Assembly: GCA_902582105.1 (NCBI GenBank) | Contig: CACHQT010000004.1 | Location: forward strand, 1-61,779 | Direction of reading: 5' to 3' | Source: an uncultured Pelagibacteraceae bacterium | GTDB lineage: Bacteria > Pseudomonadota > Alphaproteobacteria > Pelagibacterales > Pelagibacteraceae | Length of the DNA: 61,779 nt | Shown: positions 52,071-61,300 of the stretch, in pieces | Layout: each line of letters begins with the position of its first letter | How positions within the stretch are numbered: the first letter of the stretch is position 1 | The notes under the pieces: model-generated | Seen by the model: the letters and a program-made list of their open reading frames with translations, nothing else | Database searches by the model: none | Told to the model about the DNA's origin: nothing | Made by a program: the position numbers and the translations under genes

Positions 52071-52445
52071 TCAAATCTTTCTAAACGCTATTTTTTTAAC
52101 TATTATTGCACCTCCTAAAAAGAATAATAATACTGGCAATCCCCATAGAATAAACGTTTTTTTGTTAAAACTAGTATCATAAATAATCCATTCTCCATAT
52201 TTATCTTTTAGAAATTCATATATTTCTTTTTCGCTCAATCCATCGTCAATTTTATTATTTATAAGAAGCTTTATGCTTATGGCAAAATCAGATTGAGAAT
52301 CATAAATAGATTGTCCTTGACATACTACACATCTTAAGTTTTTTGAAATTTTTATTTTAAGTTGGTCATTTTTTTTCTGCTAAAGCAAAAGAAAAAAAAA
52401 GTTTAATATAAAAAATAATATAAAAAATATTTTAAATTTTTTCAT
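52071..52445 (-). pseudogene. ccmH: ccmH, reading frame interrupted by TAG
   Basis: CcmH is the thioredoxin-like partner that reduces apocytochrome c in haem ligation. The ATG at 52445 overlaps the ccmG stop (ATGA), giving a hydrophobic leader of 21 codons, then TAG at 52382-52380. The same frame continues for 102 codons to TGA at 52073-52071. That part includes LRCVVCQGQSIYDSQSDFA with the family RCxxC motif, YGEWIIYDTSF and a C-terminal membrane helix. If the T9 run (52391-52383 region) were T10 and the A8 run (52376-52369) were A7, a normal signal peptide ending FSFALAEKNDQL would result. Real nonsense mutation, or paired homopolymer errors, cannot be distinguished here. Confidence 0.8.
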
Positions 52446-52963
52446 TTTACAATTAAATTAATTTTTTTTACTGACTCATCAGTTAAATTTCCGATAAAAG
52501 TTTTAATTATTTTCTTATCTTTATTAATTAAAAAAGTTTCAGGTATTCCATAACCACCAAACTCTATTGATATAACTCCCGTCTTATCAGTTATAATAAC
52601 AGAAAACGGATTTCCTAATTTGATCAAAAAATCTTTTGCTTTTTTTGGATCATCTTTATAATTTAATCCTATAAGTTTAATTGAAGAATTTTTAGAAAGT
52701 TCCATTAGTTGAGGATGCTCTTTTCGACAAGGCGCACACCAACTAGCCCATATATTTAAAACATAATAATCACTTCCCTGAAAAATTTCTTCAGACGTAA
52801 TTTTTTTTTTATTAAAAAGATCTTCAGATACAAATTCTGATAATTGTGTACCTTCTTTTTTTTCTGGGACATAAATACTTGAGTCTTGTAAACTTTTAAA
52901 TAATACAAAAAAACAAAAGCTTAAAAAAAGTATTAATAAAATAATTGAAATTTTATTTTTCAT
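52442..52963 (-). CDS. ccmG: Cytochrome c maturation thioredoxin CcmG/DsbE
   Basis: Membrane-anchored periplasmic thioredoxin. An N-terminal anchor (about residues 5-25) precedes a thioredoxin fold with the active site NIWASWCAPCRKEHP near 72-86. The cis-proline region is FGGYGIPETFLI. Length 173 is normal. It overlaps ccmF by 11 bp and ccmH by 4 bp. It supplies reductant to CcmH and apocytochrome. Confidence 0.94.
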   Translation of the reverse strand: MKNKISIILLILFLSFCFFVLFKSLQDSSIYVPEKKEGTQLSEFVSEDLFNKKKITSEEIFQGSDYYVLNIWASWCAPCRKEHPQLMELSKNSSIKLIGLNYKDDPKKAKDFLIKLGNPFSVIITDKTGVISIEFGGYGIPETFLINKDKKIIKTFIGNLTDESVKKINLIVK

Positions 52964-54833
52964 ATAACCTATTAAATAAACTTAACATTCCGCCAATAGC
53001 CAATACTATGGTCGATATCCAAATCCATATCATGAATGGTTTAACTTGATATCTTACATTAAAATATTCATTTCCCTTAATTTTATTCATAACTAAAAAT
53101 TCATCTTTAAATAATGTTGTTTTAATATCTGCTTCGCTAGTAGCCACTAATGGTTGATCATAAATTCTTAATTCTGGTTTAAATTGAGAAATATTTTTTT
53201 TATCATCTTCAATTGTAAAATGACCAATAATCGACTGATAATTTTCCTTTTGTTTTTTTACTAAAGATTTAAGGATTATTTTTTCATTTTTTAAAATAAA
53301 CTTTTCACCTACTTTTAAATTAAAGATAGCCTCGCTAGAAAAAATTCCATTAAACAAAATGCTTAAAATTAATAAACTAAAACCAAAATGAGATATTTTT
53401 TTTGAAAAATTATGTAACTCTTTAGAAAAAAGATCTTTAATTGTAACTATAAATAAATATAGAGATGCAGCAATTAAAATAGTATTAATTAAATTTGTTT
53501 TACCAATTTTTATATAGATTAAGTAGGATATTGTTAAAGAAATAAAAAAAAATAAAATAAGCTGAAATTTATTTGTTATAACTTTTTCTTTAATCCATTT
53601 AAAGTTAGGTCCTACAGACATAAAAAGAAGAAAAAATATTAAAAATGGTATAATTAGCTTATTATAAAACGGTGGCCCAACTGAAATTTTATGATCTGTC
53701 AAAACTTCTAAAAAAATTGGATACAAAGTTCCAATTAAAACAACAGATAAAAAATACATTAAAAACCAATTGTTTACTATAATTGAAGCCTCCTTACTAA
53801 AAAAATGAATTTTTATATAATTTTTTTTATTTTCCTTATTAAAAATAAAAAAAATAATTAAAGAAATAGTTATTAAGAAAAATAAAAAACATAAAATAAA
53901 AATCCCTCTTGATGGATCATTTGCGAATGTATGAACAGAATTTAATATTCCTGATCTTACTAAAAATGTTCCACACATACTTAAAGTAAAAGTTGCTATT
54001 GATAAAATGATAGTCCAAGACTTTAAAAATTCTCTTTTTTCAAGAACTAAAACACAATGAAGTAACGCAGTTAAACAAAACCATGGCATTAATGATACAT
54101 TCTCAACTGGATCCCAAAACCAAAATCCTCCCCAGCCTAATTCATAATATGCCCAGACTGAACCAACCATAATTCCAATAGTTAAAAAAACCCAAGAAAT
54201 TAAAACCCAAATTTTAATATTTTTTGCCCAATCTTTTGAGATATAATTTTCAATTACAGCAGCAAGTGTTGCAGAAAAAATTAACGAAGAGCCTACATAA
54301 CCTACATATAAAATTGGAGGATGAATTGCTAAAGCTGGATCCTGTAAAATTGGGTTGAGGCCTAATCCTTCAGTAGGTATAGGAAATAAAAAGTTAAATG
54401 GGTTTGATGTTACTAAAACAAATATAAAAAAACCAATTATAATTATCTGTTGAAAAGTTACAGTTAAAACCCTGTATCTTTTTAATTCATTTTTTGAATT
54501 AATTAAGAACAGAAACAAAAATAAAGTTAAAACTAATAGCCAAAGTAGCAAACTTCCTTCGTGATTACCCCAAGTTCCAGAAATTTTATAAAAAATAGGT
54601 TTATTTGTATGAGAGTTATTAAAAACTGTTTCATTACTAAAGTCAGATATAACAAAACAGATAATTAAACTAATAAAACTAATTAGTACAAAAAAAAGTT
54701 GTAAAAATGATATTGAAAAAATCCGCTTATCAATAATTTTTAACTTGTAGCTTTTTAACGAAAGAAAAAAAATTATAACTGAAGCCATAAACCCCATAAT
54801 TAAAGAATAATGACCAATATAATTAAATAACAA
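52953..54833 (-). CDS. ccmF: Haem lyase subunit CcmF
   Basis: Large polytopic protein that attaches haem to apocytochrome c. It has about 14-15 hydrophobic segments in 626 residues. The WWD-domain signature is GWGGFWFWDPVENVSLMPW near 232-250. ISGTWGNHEGSLLLWLL and the conserved HPPILYVGYVG histidine region are intact. It follows ccmE by one base and overlaps ccmG. Confidence 0.96.
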   Translation of the reverse strand: MLFNYIGHYSLIMGFMASVIIFFLSLKSYKLKIIDKRIFSISFLQLFFVLISFISLIICFVISDFSNETVFNNSHTNKPIFYKISGTWGNHEGSLLLWLLVLTLFLFLFLINSKNELKRYRVLTVTFQQIIIIGFFIFVLVTSNPFNFLFPIPTEGLGLNPILQDPALAIHPPILYVGYVGSSLIFSATLAAVIENYISKDWAKNIKIWVLISWVFLTIGIMVGSVWAYYELGWGGFWFWDPVENVSLMPWFCLTALLHCVLVLEKREFLKSWTIILSIATFTLSMCGTFLVRSGILNSVHTFANDPSRGIFILCFLFFLITISLIIFFIFNKENKKNYIKIHFFSKEASIIVNNWFLMYFLSVVLIGTLYPIFLEVLTDHKISVGPPFYNKLIIPFLIFFLLFMSVGPNFKWIKEKVITNKFQLILFFFISLTISYLIYIKIGKTNLINTILIAASLYLFIVTIKDLFSKELHNFSKKISHFGFSLLILSILFNGIFSSEAIFNLKVGEKFILKNEKIILKSLVKKQKENYQSIIGHFTIEDDKKNISQFKPELRIYDQPLVATSEADIKTTLFKDEFLVMNKIKGNEYFNVRYQVKPFMIWIWISTIVLAIGGMLSLFNRLYEK

Positions 54834-54834
54834 T

Positions 54835-55251
54835 TTATTTTTCTCCCAAAGATTCTTTTACTTCTGGTGGCATATAATTTTCGTCATGCTTTGCTAAAAT
54901 CTTAACTGCTCTAAAATAATTTTTATCTTGCAAAAAGCCTTCTGCTACAACACCTTTATTTTCTGAAAATAGATTTGGGACAGATCCAGAATAACTAACG
55001 TTGATCTCATTTTTAAAATCAGTAACTATAAAATTAATTTTATCAGTATTAATGCTTATAGACTTATTTTTGACCATACCTCCAACCCTAATTTTTTTTG
55101 TCCCAATTTCTTCTAAATTTTTAATATCGGTAGGTGAAAGAAAAAATACAACATCTTTCTCTAAAGATTTAAGAATTAAATAAACAGATAAAATTAAAGA
55201 TAAAACAAGTGTTAATAGAAATGCTATTCTTAATTTAACTTTTTTTACCAT
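54835..55251 (-). CDS. ccmE: Haem chaperone CcmE
   Basis: Periplasmic haem carrier anchored by one N-terminal helix (about residues 8-28). The covalent haem-binding histidine is His122 in [13 protein letters not shown]. The OB-fold core includes [11 protein letters not shown] and [13 protein letters not shown]. Length 138 is normal. It lies between ccmD and ccmF. Confidence 0.96.
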   Translation of the reverse strand: MVKKVKLRIAFLLTLVLSLILSVYLILKSLEKDVVFFLSPTDIKNLEEIGTKKIRVGGMVKNKSISINTDKINFIVTDFKNEINVSYSGSVPNLFSENKGVVAEGFLQDKNYFRAVKILAKHDENYMPPEVKESLGEK

Positions 55252-55267
55252 TTTTTAGGACTTAAAG

Positions 55268-55501
55268 TTAAATTTTTGTAATTACAGAATTTAGAAGTAT
55301 CTCTTTATGTATTTTTTGTTCTCTAGCTACAACAATCTTAGTTTTGCTTAATGAACCAAATTTAGAAATATATTTCTTTTGTTCTTTCAGAAGCTGAAGT
55401 TTTGTTAACAAGTATAATGAAGCAAAACTTACAAGAGTAAATATAAAAGCAGACCAAACATATGGTCCATAACCGTTCATTAAAAATATTTCATTAATCA
55501 T
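55268..55501 (-). CDS. ccmD: CcmD-like small membrane protein
   Basis: CcmD helps release holo-CcmE from CcmC. The 77-residue protein has MNGYGPYVWSAFIFTLVSF, the typical CcmD start (G-x-x-x-Y-V-W-x-A-Y/F), followed by one membrane helix and a basic tail. It overlaps ccmC by 4 bp and lies 16 bp ahead of ccmE. The family is weakly conserved, so position is the main support. The tail is longer than in many CcmD proteins. Confidence 0.85.
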   Translation of the reverse strand: MINEIFLMNGYGPYVWSAFIFTLVSFASLYLLTKLQLLKEQKKYISKFGSLSKTKIVVAREQKIHKEILLNSVITKI

Positions 55502-56205
55502 AATCTATCTAATCCTTTATTTTTTATCCTTATCACTTCCGTATTAAATTTCATCAAAAAAATTAACAATGAAAATAGAGCAAATGCCGCAGTCATAATA
55601 CCTAATGGTATTAGCATTGATGAATGAATGGTTGTTTCGCTCATAATTTTTAATGATGGGCCCTGATGTAAAGTATTCCACCAATTAACAGAAAATTTTA
55701 TTATTGGAATATTAATTGCTCCAATTATTACAATTAAAGAGCTTATTTTAATAACACTATTTTTATTTTCAATAATTCTCCATGACAATAAATACATAAA
55801 ATAAAATAAAGCTAAAATTAACATAGACGTTATTCTTGCATCCCAAGCCCACCAAGTTCCCCATGTTGGTTTTCCCCATATTGATCCAGTTACTAAAGCG
55901 ATTATATTAAAGATAAATCCTGATGGCGCTAAACTTTTTGATATTAAAAAAAATTTTTTATTTTTAAAAACAAATGTACCAACTGACAAAAAAGTCATCA
56001 TTGAAAAGATACCTAGGGCTATCCATGCAGCGGGAACATGAACATACATAATTCTTACCGAATGGCTTTGTTTGTAATCTTCTGGAGATAGAAAGAGCGC
56101 TTCAGTTAAGCCTATTGTTAATACGATTATAAATAAAATAAATACGTACTTTATTGATCTTGAAGTAACCTCAAATACTTTTCCTAAATTAAAGAAATTA
56201 AACAT
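55498..56205 (-). CDS. ccmC: Haem exporter/ligase subunit CcmC
   Basis: Attaches haem to CcmE. Six hydrophobic segments in 235 residues; the WWD signature is WGTWWAWDARITSML near 115-129, with conserved histidines in MYVHVPAAW and NTLHQGPS. Length is normal. ccmA and ccmB are not in the window. The ATG is close downstream of a TATAAT-like stretch and of the hairpin at 56252-56322. Confidence 0.95.
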   Translation of the reverse strand: MFNFFNLGKVFEVTSRSIKYVFILFIIVLTIGLTEALFLSPEDYKQSHSVRIMYVHVPAAWIALGIFSMMTFLSVGTFVFKNKKFFLISKSLAPSGFIFNIIALVTGSIWGKPTWGTWWAWDARITSMLILALFYFMYLLSWRIIENKNSVIKISSLIVIIGAINIPIIKFSVNWWNTLHQGPSLKIMSETTIHSSMLIPLGIMTAAFALFSLLIFLMKFNTEVIRIKNKGLDRL

Positions 56206-56251
56206 TTTGAAATTATATATATTAACAATGGAGATTTTTTAAATATTATTT

Positions 56252-56322
56252 AAAAAAAAATTCTGACCAAGAATGCTGAGGGAGAAAATAATAAGGGATA
56301 CTATTGCATTCCTGATCAGAAT
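56252..56322 (-). ncRNA. 17-bp hairpin with C-rich loop and T-tract (sRNA or terminator)
   Basis: On the minus strand ATTCTGATCAGGAATGC (56322-56306) pairs with GCATTCTTGGTCAGAAT (56276-56260) over 17 positions, followed at once by a run of T. Two of the pairs are G-U on this strand but would be mismatches on the other, so the RNA is read from the minus strand. The 29-base loop contains TATCCCTT and CTCCCTC, complementary to ribosome-binding-site sequences. It lies between hspQ and ccmC. It could terminate hspQ, be a 3'-derived small RNA, or both. Confidence 0.55.
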
Positions 56323-56395
56323 ATAATTAATATTAAACATATGTTATGTCTAAGTTTTGCGGTAAATGTGTTAAAAAAATGACTTTACTCTAATA

Positions 56396-56716
56396 TCAAT
56401 TAGAAGGCTTAAAATAGGTTGATCCTTTTTTTCCTGAAAATATCTCATTAATCAAAGGATGCTTTATTGGTTCATCAGAGTCATCATTAAGCAAGTTTTG
56501 TTCTGAAACATAAGCTTCATAAGTTATTTCATCGTTTTCTGCGAGCAAATGATAAAATGGCTGATCTTTTCTTGGTCTTACATTTTTAGGGATAGATTGA
56601 TACCATTCCTCAGAGTTATTAAACTCAAAATCTACATCATATATTACACCTCTAAAATCAAAGTGCTTATGTTTAACAACATCTCCAATTGAAAATTTTG
56701 CTTTTTGAATAGCCAT
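56396..56716 (-). CDS. hspQ: Heat shock protein HspQ (YccV family)
   Basis: HspQ binds hemimethylated DNA in vitro and acts as a specificity factor for Lon in E. coli. The 106-residue protein has KFSIGDVVKHKHFDFRGVIYDVD, the family start, then PRKDQPFYHLLAEND and YEAYVSEQNLL. Length is normal. It is divergent from yciB across a 78-bp AT-rich spacer and is the first gene of the minus run toward ccm. Confidence 0.93.
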   Translation of the reverse strand: MAIQKAKFSIGDVVKHKHFDFRGVIYDVDFEFNNSEEWYQSIPKNVRPRKDQPFYHLLAENDEITYEAYVSEQNLLNDDSDEPIKHPLINEIFSGKKGSTYFKPSN

Positions 56717-56794
56717 TATTTTTAATATGAATATTTAAAAAAAAAAATCAATAGAAAAAATATAAAAGTTTTGTTAATCTGTTAATATCTAATT

Positions 56795-57346
56795 GTGAAT
56801 AAACCTTTTGTTAAATTTGTCACAGACTTTGGACCTTTAGTGGTATTTTTCTTCTTTTACTACAATAGTGACAAAAACCTTAAAATTGCAATACCCCCAT
56901 TTATATTGGTAACTTTGATTTCTTTAATGTTTGTTTGGATAATCGAAAAAAAAATTCCAATGGTTCCACTAATAAGTGGAATTTTGATAACTTTATTTGG
57001 TGGATTAACAATTTATTTTGATAATGCTATCTTTTTATATATTAAACCAACTATTATAAATATTTTATTTGGTTTAGCATTACTTCTTGGAAAATTTTTT
57101 ACAGACGAACCTATTTTAAAAAAAATAATGGGTAAATCTTTATCTTTAGCTCCAGAAGGTTGGGATCTATTAAATAAAAGATGGATTTATTTTTTCTTCG
57201 GTGTGGCAATATTAAATGAATGTGTTTGGAGAACTCAATCAGAAGAGTTTTGGGTTAACTTCAAAGTTTGGGGTTTATTGCCGATTACTTTTATTTTTAC
57301 AGCATTTCAAGTTCCTTTAATAAATAAATATAAAATTAATGAATAG
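56795..57346 (+). CDS. yciB: Inner-membrane septation/envelope protein YciB
   Basis: YciB (septation protein A/IspZ) is a polytopic protein linked to envelope synthesis. FVKFVTDFGPLVVFFFFYY opens the protein as in the family; about five hydrophobic segments follow; NECVWRTQSEEFWVNFKVWG near 140-160 is diagnostic. Length 183 is normal. The start is GTG at 56795; no upstream ATG is in frame. It overlaps the next gene by 8 bp. Confidence 0.92.
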   Translation: MNKPFVKFVTDFGPLVVFFFFYYNSDKNLKIAIPPFILVTLISLMFVWIIEKKIPMVPLISGILITLFGGLTIYFDNAIFLYIKPTIINILFGLALLLGKFFTDEPILKKIMGKSLSLAPEGWDLLNKRWIYFFFGVAILNECVWRTQSEEFWVNFKVWGLLPITFIFTAFQVPLINKYKINE

Positions 57347-57683
57347 AAATTTAAGATTAGTAATTAACAATTCATCTAAAAGTGTTGAAGAAAAACGTTT
57401 TTTTGAGAAAGGCGAACTAAAAATTATATTAAATTTGTATGCCCAAATGGTATCAAAAGGTTCTTGGAAAGACTACGGCTTAACAATTTCAAATAAACAA
57501 ATAGGTTTTAGTATTTTTAAAAACGCAACCGAAAATGCAATGTATAAGATTTGTAAAAACTTTAGACCAAGTAGTAAAAATCTAAAATATTTAGTCACTG
57601 ATTCTAATGGAAAAATTATAAAAAATTCCTACAGCCTGGATAATATGTTAAAAAATACTAATTGGAAAAAATTAACTGGATAG
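57339..57683 (+). CDS. DUF2794 family protein
   Basis: The 114-residue soluble protein matches the alphaproteobacterial DUF2794 pattern: ELKIILNLYAQMVSKGSWKDYGL, then FSIFKNATENAMYKICK and a C-terminal basic part. The function is unknown. It overlaps yciB by 8 bp, suggesting co-expression, and its TAG abuts the stop of the opposing BI-1 gene with no spacer. Confidence 0.82.
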   Translation: MNRNLRLVINNSSKSVEEKRFFEKGELKIILNLYAQMVSKGSWKDYGLTISNKQIGFSIFKNATENAMYKICKNFRPSSKNLKYLVTDSNGKIIKNSYSLDNMLKNTNWKKLTG

Positions 57684-58439
57684 TTATCTTCTTTGTCCGA
57701 AAAGTCTTAGAAGCATAATAAATAAATTTATAAAGTCTAAATATAAAGTTAAAGCACCCATAACAGCTTTTTTACCTATTATTTCTCCACTATCAGATGC
57801 TGAATACATATTTTTAATCTTTTGGGTATCATATGCTGTTAAGCCTACAAAGATTAACACACCCAAAATTGAAATCACAAAGTACATCATAGATGATTTA
57901 AGAAAAATATTTACCAAAGAGGCAATTATAATTCCTATTAATCCCATGAATAAAAAAGATCCAAGTTTTGTTAAATCTCTTTTGGTCGTATAGCCGTAAA
58001 TACTCATTGCTCCAAAGGTAGCTGAAGTTATAAAAAATACTCTTGCTACACTAACGCCTGTGTAAACTAATAGTATCCATGACAGAGAAAGACCCATCAG
58101 AGCAGCAAATATCCAAAAAACTGTTTGGGCTTTTGCTGAAGTCATCTTATTAATTCCAAAGCTCATGTAAAAAACAATACCTAGTGGAGCCAACATTACC
58201 ACCCACTTTAAGCCTGAAAAAAATAAAGCATTTCCAAAACTTGTAAATCCTGTAATTGCACCACTTGCATCAGTAACTACGGAAGTTTTAAATGACAAAA
58301 GAGCAATAATTCCAGTTAATAGAACTCCAGTGGCCATATAATTATATACCTTGAGCATATAAGACCTTAGGCCTTGATCCCAAACAACTGTCTTTTTAGC
58401 AGTTGTCGCTTGAAAAATATTTTGTCTATTAAAATCCAT
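57684..58439 (-). CDS. Bax inhibitor-1/YccA family membrane protein
   Basis: Seven predicted membrane segments in 251 residues, typical of the BI-1/TMBIM family of channels or transporters. Visible landmarks are the N-terminal LRSYMLKVYNYMATGVLLTG, MSIYGYTTKRDLTKLGSFLFMGLIG and the C-terminal GLTAYDTQKIKN with GALTLYLDFINLFIMLLRLFG. In other alphaproteobacteria these proteins are often called YbhL or YccA. It is flanked by opposing and divergent genes, so it is monocistronic. Confidence 0.93.
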   Translation of the reverse strand: MDFNRQNIFQATTAKKTVVWDQGLRSYMLKVYNYMATGVLLTGIIALLSFKTSVVTDASGAITGFTSFGNALFFSGLKWVVMLAPLGIVFYMSFGINKMTSAKAQTVFWIFAALMGLSLSWILLVYTGVSVARVFFITSATFGAMSIYGYTTKRDLTKLGSFLFMGLIGIIIASLVNIFLKSSMMYFVISILGVLIFVGLTAYDTQKIKNMYSASDSGEIIGKKAVMGALTLYLDFINLFIMLLRLFGQRR

Positions 58440-58499
58440 AAAGTATATATAATAATTTTTCTATAAACTTTCAAGAAGTCAAAATGAAATTAATTTTTT

Positions 58500-59537
58500 A
58501 TGAACTATAAAAAACTAGGAAATACTGACATAAATTTAAGTACAATATGCCTTGGAACTATGACTTGGGGAGAGCAAAATTCACAAGAGGAAGGTTTTCA
58601 ACAAATGGACTATGCCTTAGATCAAGGAGTAAATTTTTGGGACACTGCAGAATTATATTCAATACCACCTAAAGCCGAAACTTTTGGTCATACAGAGATA
58701 ATTATAGGCAATTGGTTTAAAAAAACTAAAAAGCGAAAACAGGTAATTTTGGCTACAAAAGTTTGTGGTCCAATGAGATCTTATGTAAGAGGTGGAGGAA
58801 ATCAATACGGAGTCAAGAATATTACAGAAGCATTAGAAGGAAGTTTGAAAAGACTTCAAACTGATTATATTGATCTCTATCAATTACATTGGCCTGAAAG
58901 AAATACTAATATGTTTGGTAGACTAGGATATGAGCATAATGATGTTGGTGATTGGAATAAATTTGAGGATATTTTAGGAAATTTAAAAAAATTTGTCGAC
59001 GATGGAAAAATAAGACACGTTGGTTTATCAAATGAAACTCCATGGGGAACTAAAAAATTTTTAGAAGTTGCAAAAGAAAAAAGGCTTCCTAGAATGATGT
59101 CAGTTCAAAATCCATATAATTTGTTGAATAGAACATATGAAGTGGGTTTAGCTGAAATTTCCATTCGTGATCAGATAGGTCTATTGGCCTACTCTCCCTT
59201 AGCATTTGGTTACTTAACTGGAAAATATAGAAATAACCAGATTCCAAAGAAATCAAGGTTAGATGTAGATCGGGATTTTTGGACTAGATATAATAAGCCA
59301 AATGCAGAAAAGGCTGTTGAAGCATATTATCAAATAGCAAAAAAAAATAATATAGATATGGCGCAAATGTCTTTAAAATTTTGTGAAATTCAACCATTTG
59401 TGACAAGTGTAATAATTGGCGCTACCACTATGGAGCAGTTGAAAACTGATATAGAAAGTGTAAATGTAAAATTAACAGATGAAATTATTAAAGAAATTAA
59501 TGAAGTTCAAAAAATATATCCAAACCCATGTCCGTAA
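58500..59537 (+). CDS. Aldo/keto reductase, Tas-like
   Basis: NADPH-dependent oxidoreductase of 345 residues. It resembles E. coli Tas: NINLSTICLGTMTWGEQNS near the start, FWDTAELYSIPPKAETFGHTE with the catalytic Asp and Tyr, ILATKVCGP with the lysine and LYQLHWPER with the histidine. The C-terminal cofactor site includes FVTSVIIGATTMEQL. The physiological substrate is unknown. It overlaps the IalB-like gene by 10 bp. Confidence 0.9.
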   Translation: MNYKKLGNTDINLSTICLGTMTWGEQNSQEEGFQQMDYALDQGVNFWDTAELYSIPPKAETFGHTEIIIGNWFKKTKKRKQVILATKVCGPMRSYVRGGGNQYGVKNITEALEGSLKRLQTDYIDLYQLHWPERNTNMFGRLGYEHNDVGDWNKFEDILGNLKKFVDDGKIRHVGLSNETPWGTKKFLEVAKEKRLPRMMSVQNPYNLLNRTYEVGLAEISIRDQIGLLAYSPLAFGYLTGKYRNNQIPKKSRLDVDRDFWTRYNKPNAEKAVEAYYQIAKKNNIDMAQMSLKFCEIQPFVTSVIIGATTMEQLKTDIESVNVKLTDEIIKEINEVQKIYPNPCP

Positions 59538-60034
59538 TTAGAACAATAATATTAACATCATTTGCATTGCTAATTGTAGCTAGTGTACAAGCTGAGGAAG
59601 TTAAAAAAGTTTTAAAAAATAAAGATTGGGAAACCTACGTTATAAAAAATGAAACCAGCAAAATCTGTTTTGCTCAATCTTTGCCTATATTACAAGCACC
59701 TAAATCAAATGTAAGAGAGGCAAGACTTTTTGTAACTTTTAGACCTAATGAAAAAATCTCTGATGAAATAAGTATAACTTCTGGATATGAATATAATAAA
59801 AAAAACTCAGTTATGGCGAGATCTGGAAAGTATAAATATAAATTTGATATATCTCAGGAAAATTTTGCATGGATTGCTGATAATAAAAAAGAAAAAAAAA
59901 TGATAAAGACCATGAAGAGAGGATCAAGGATAATGGTTACTGGATATAATCAAAAGGGCTCTCAAACTATTGATCACTATTCTCTGCTTGGTTTTACAAA
60001 AGCATATAATTCAGCGAAAAAAAGTTGTAGCTAA
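59528..60034 (+). CDS. IalB-like exported protein
   Basis: The 168-residue protein has a signal peptide (about 1-22, ending VASVQA). Segments KDWETYVIKNETSKICFAQS, REARLFVTFRPNEKISDEIS and GSQTIDHYSLLGFTKA follow the alphaproteobacterial 'invasion associated locus B' family. Two cysteines (one in ICFAQS, one at the C-terminus) may form a disulphide. The family is common in non-pathogens, where the role is unknown. It begins inside the end of the aldo/keto reductase gene and ends 10 bp before argG. Confidence 0.8.
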   Translation: MSVIRTIILTSFALLIVASVQAEEVKKVLKNKDWETYVIKNETSKICFAQSLPILQAPKSNVREARLFVTFRPNEKISDEISITSGYEYNKKNSVMARSGKYKYKFDISQENFAWIADNKKEKKMIKTMKRGSRIMVTGYNQKGSQTIDHYSLLGFTKAYNSAKKSCS

Positions 60035-60044
60035 AATACAATAA

Positions 60045-61226
60045 ATGAAATCAAAAAGAAGAATAGTTCTCGCATATTCGGGAGGGTTAGATACCTCTAT
60101 AATATTAAAATGGCTTCAAGAAAATTATGATGCTGAGGTAATCGCTTATACTGCCGATATTGGTCAAAAGATTGATAAAAAAAAAATAATCAGAAATGCA
60201 AAAAAATTAGGAGTAAAAAAAATTATTATTGAAAATCTTAAAGATGTTTTTGTTAAAGATTATGTTTATCCAATGCTAAGAGGACATGCTTTATATGAAG
60301 GAATTTATTTGCTTGGAACATCAATCGCCAGACCTTTAATTGCAAAAAGGCAAATAGCGATTGCTAAAAAATTTAAAGCATATGCAGTTTCACACGGCTC
60401 TACAGGTAAAGGAAATGATCAAGTTAGATTTGAATTAGGGTACCATTATTTTGGTCCGAAAATAGAAATTATAGCACCTTGGAGAAAATGGAAATTAAAT
60501 TCTAGAACAGATTTGATTAATTATGCTAAAAAAAAAAATATCCCTATACCTAAAGATAAAAAGGGTGCACCGCCTTTTTCAATAGATGATAATTTATATC
60601 ATACCTCCACAGAGGGAAAAATTTTAGAAAATCCAAAAAATTCTGCACCTGAATTTATTTTCCAAAGAACTATTTCTCCTGAAAAATCACCTAATAAATA
60701 TACTATTGTAAACATTGGATTTAAAAATGGAGATCCAATAACTATTAATGGTAAAAAGTTATCACCTAGCAATCTTTTAGAAAAATTAAATGTCTTAGCC
60801 GGTAAAAATGGAATTGGTAGAGTTGATTTGGTCGAGAATAGATTTATTGGAATAAAATCTAGAGGTGTCTATGAAACACCAGGAGGAACCGTATTAATGT
60901 TAGCTCATCGAGCTATAGAGTCAGTTACTCTAGATAAAAAAACAATGCACAAAAAAGATGAAGTCATGCCACGTTATGCAGAGCTAATTTATAATGGCTA
61001 CTGGTTTTCAAAAGAAAGATTTAAAATTCAAAAAATAGTTGATTTAAAAAAAAGTAAAGTTCATGGATCAATAAAACTAAAATTGTATAAAGGAAACGTA
61101 ACAATTATCTCAAGAGAAACAAAGAGCACTGCCTATTCAATGAAAAAGGTTTCGTTTGAAGAAAATAAAACATTTAATAAGTCAAATGTAGAGAGATTTA
61201 TTAATTTTCATAAAAAAAAACTATAA
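60045..61226 (+). CDS. argG: Argininosuccinate synthase
   Basis: Condenses citrulline and aspartate with ATP in arginine synthesis. The P-loop LAYSGGLDTSIILKWL is at residues 9-24, the second signature is VSHGSTGKGNDQVRFE, and IIAPWRKWKLNSR lies mid-protein. Length 393 is normal. No argH is adjacent in the window. Confidence 0.97.
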   Translation: MKSKRRIVLAYSGGLDTSIILKWLQENYDAEVIAYTADIGQKIDKKKIIRNAKKLGVKKIIIENLKDVFVKDYVYPMLRGHALYEGIYLLGTSIARPLIAKRQIAIAKKFKAYAVSHGSTGKGNDQVRFELGYHYFGPKIEIIAPWRKWKLNSRTDLINYAKKKNIPIPKDKKGAPPFSIDDNLYHTSTEGKILENPKNSAPEFIFQRTISPEKSPNKYTIVNIGFKNGDPITINGKKLSPSNLLEKLNVLAGKNGIGRVDLVENRFIGIKSRGVYETPGGTVLMLAHRAIESVTLDKKTMHKKDEVMPRYAELIYNGYWFSKERFKIQKIVDLKKSKVHGSIKLKLYKGNVTIISRETKSTAYSMKKVSFEENKTFNKSNVERFINFHKKKL

Positions 61227-61300
61227 AAACTCATTCAAATAGTTGCGTCAACAAGCGCTAGTTTTTAGTGAAAATTAATGTATATAAATAATGTTTAATT

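Noticed and set aside
61227-61300. GCG-TCAACAA-CGC element after argG as a terminator
   Set aside because: The possible stem is only three or four pairs with a mixed T-run, too weak to call.
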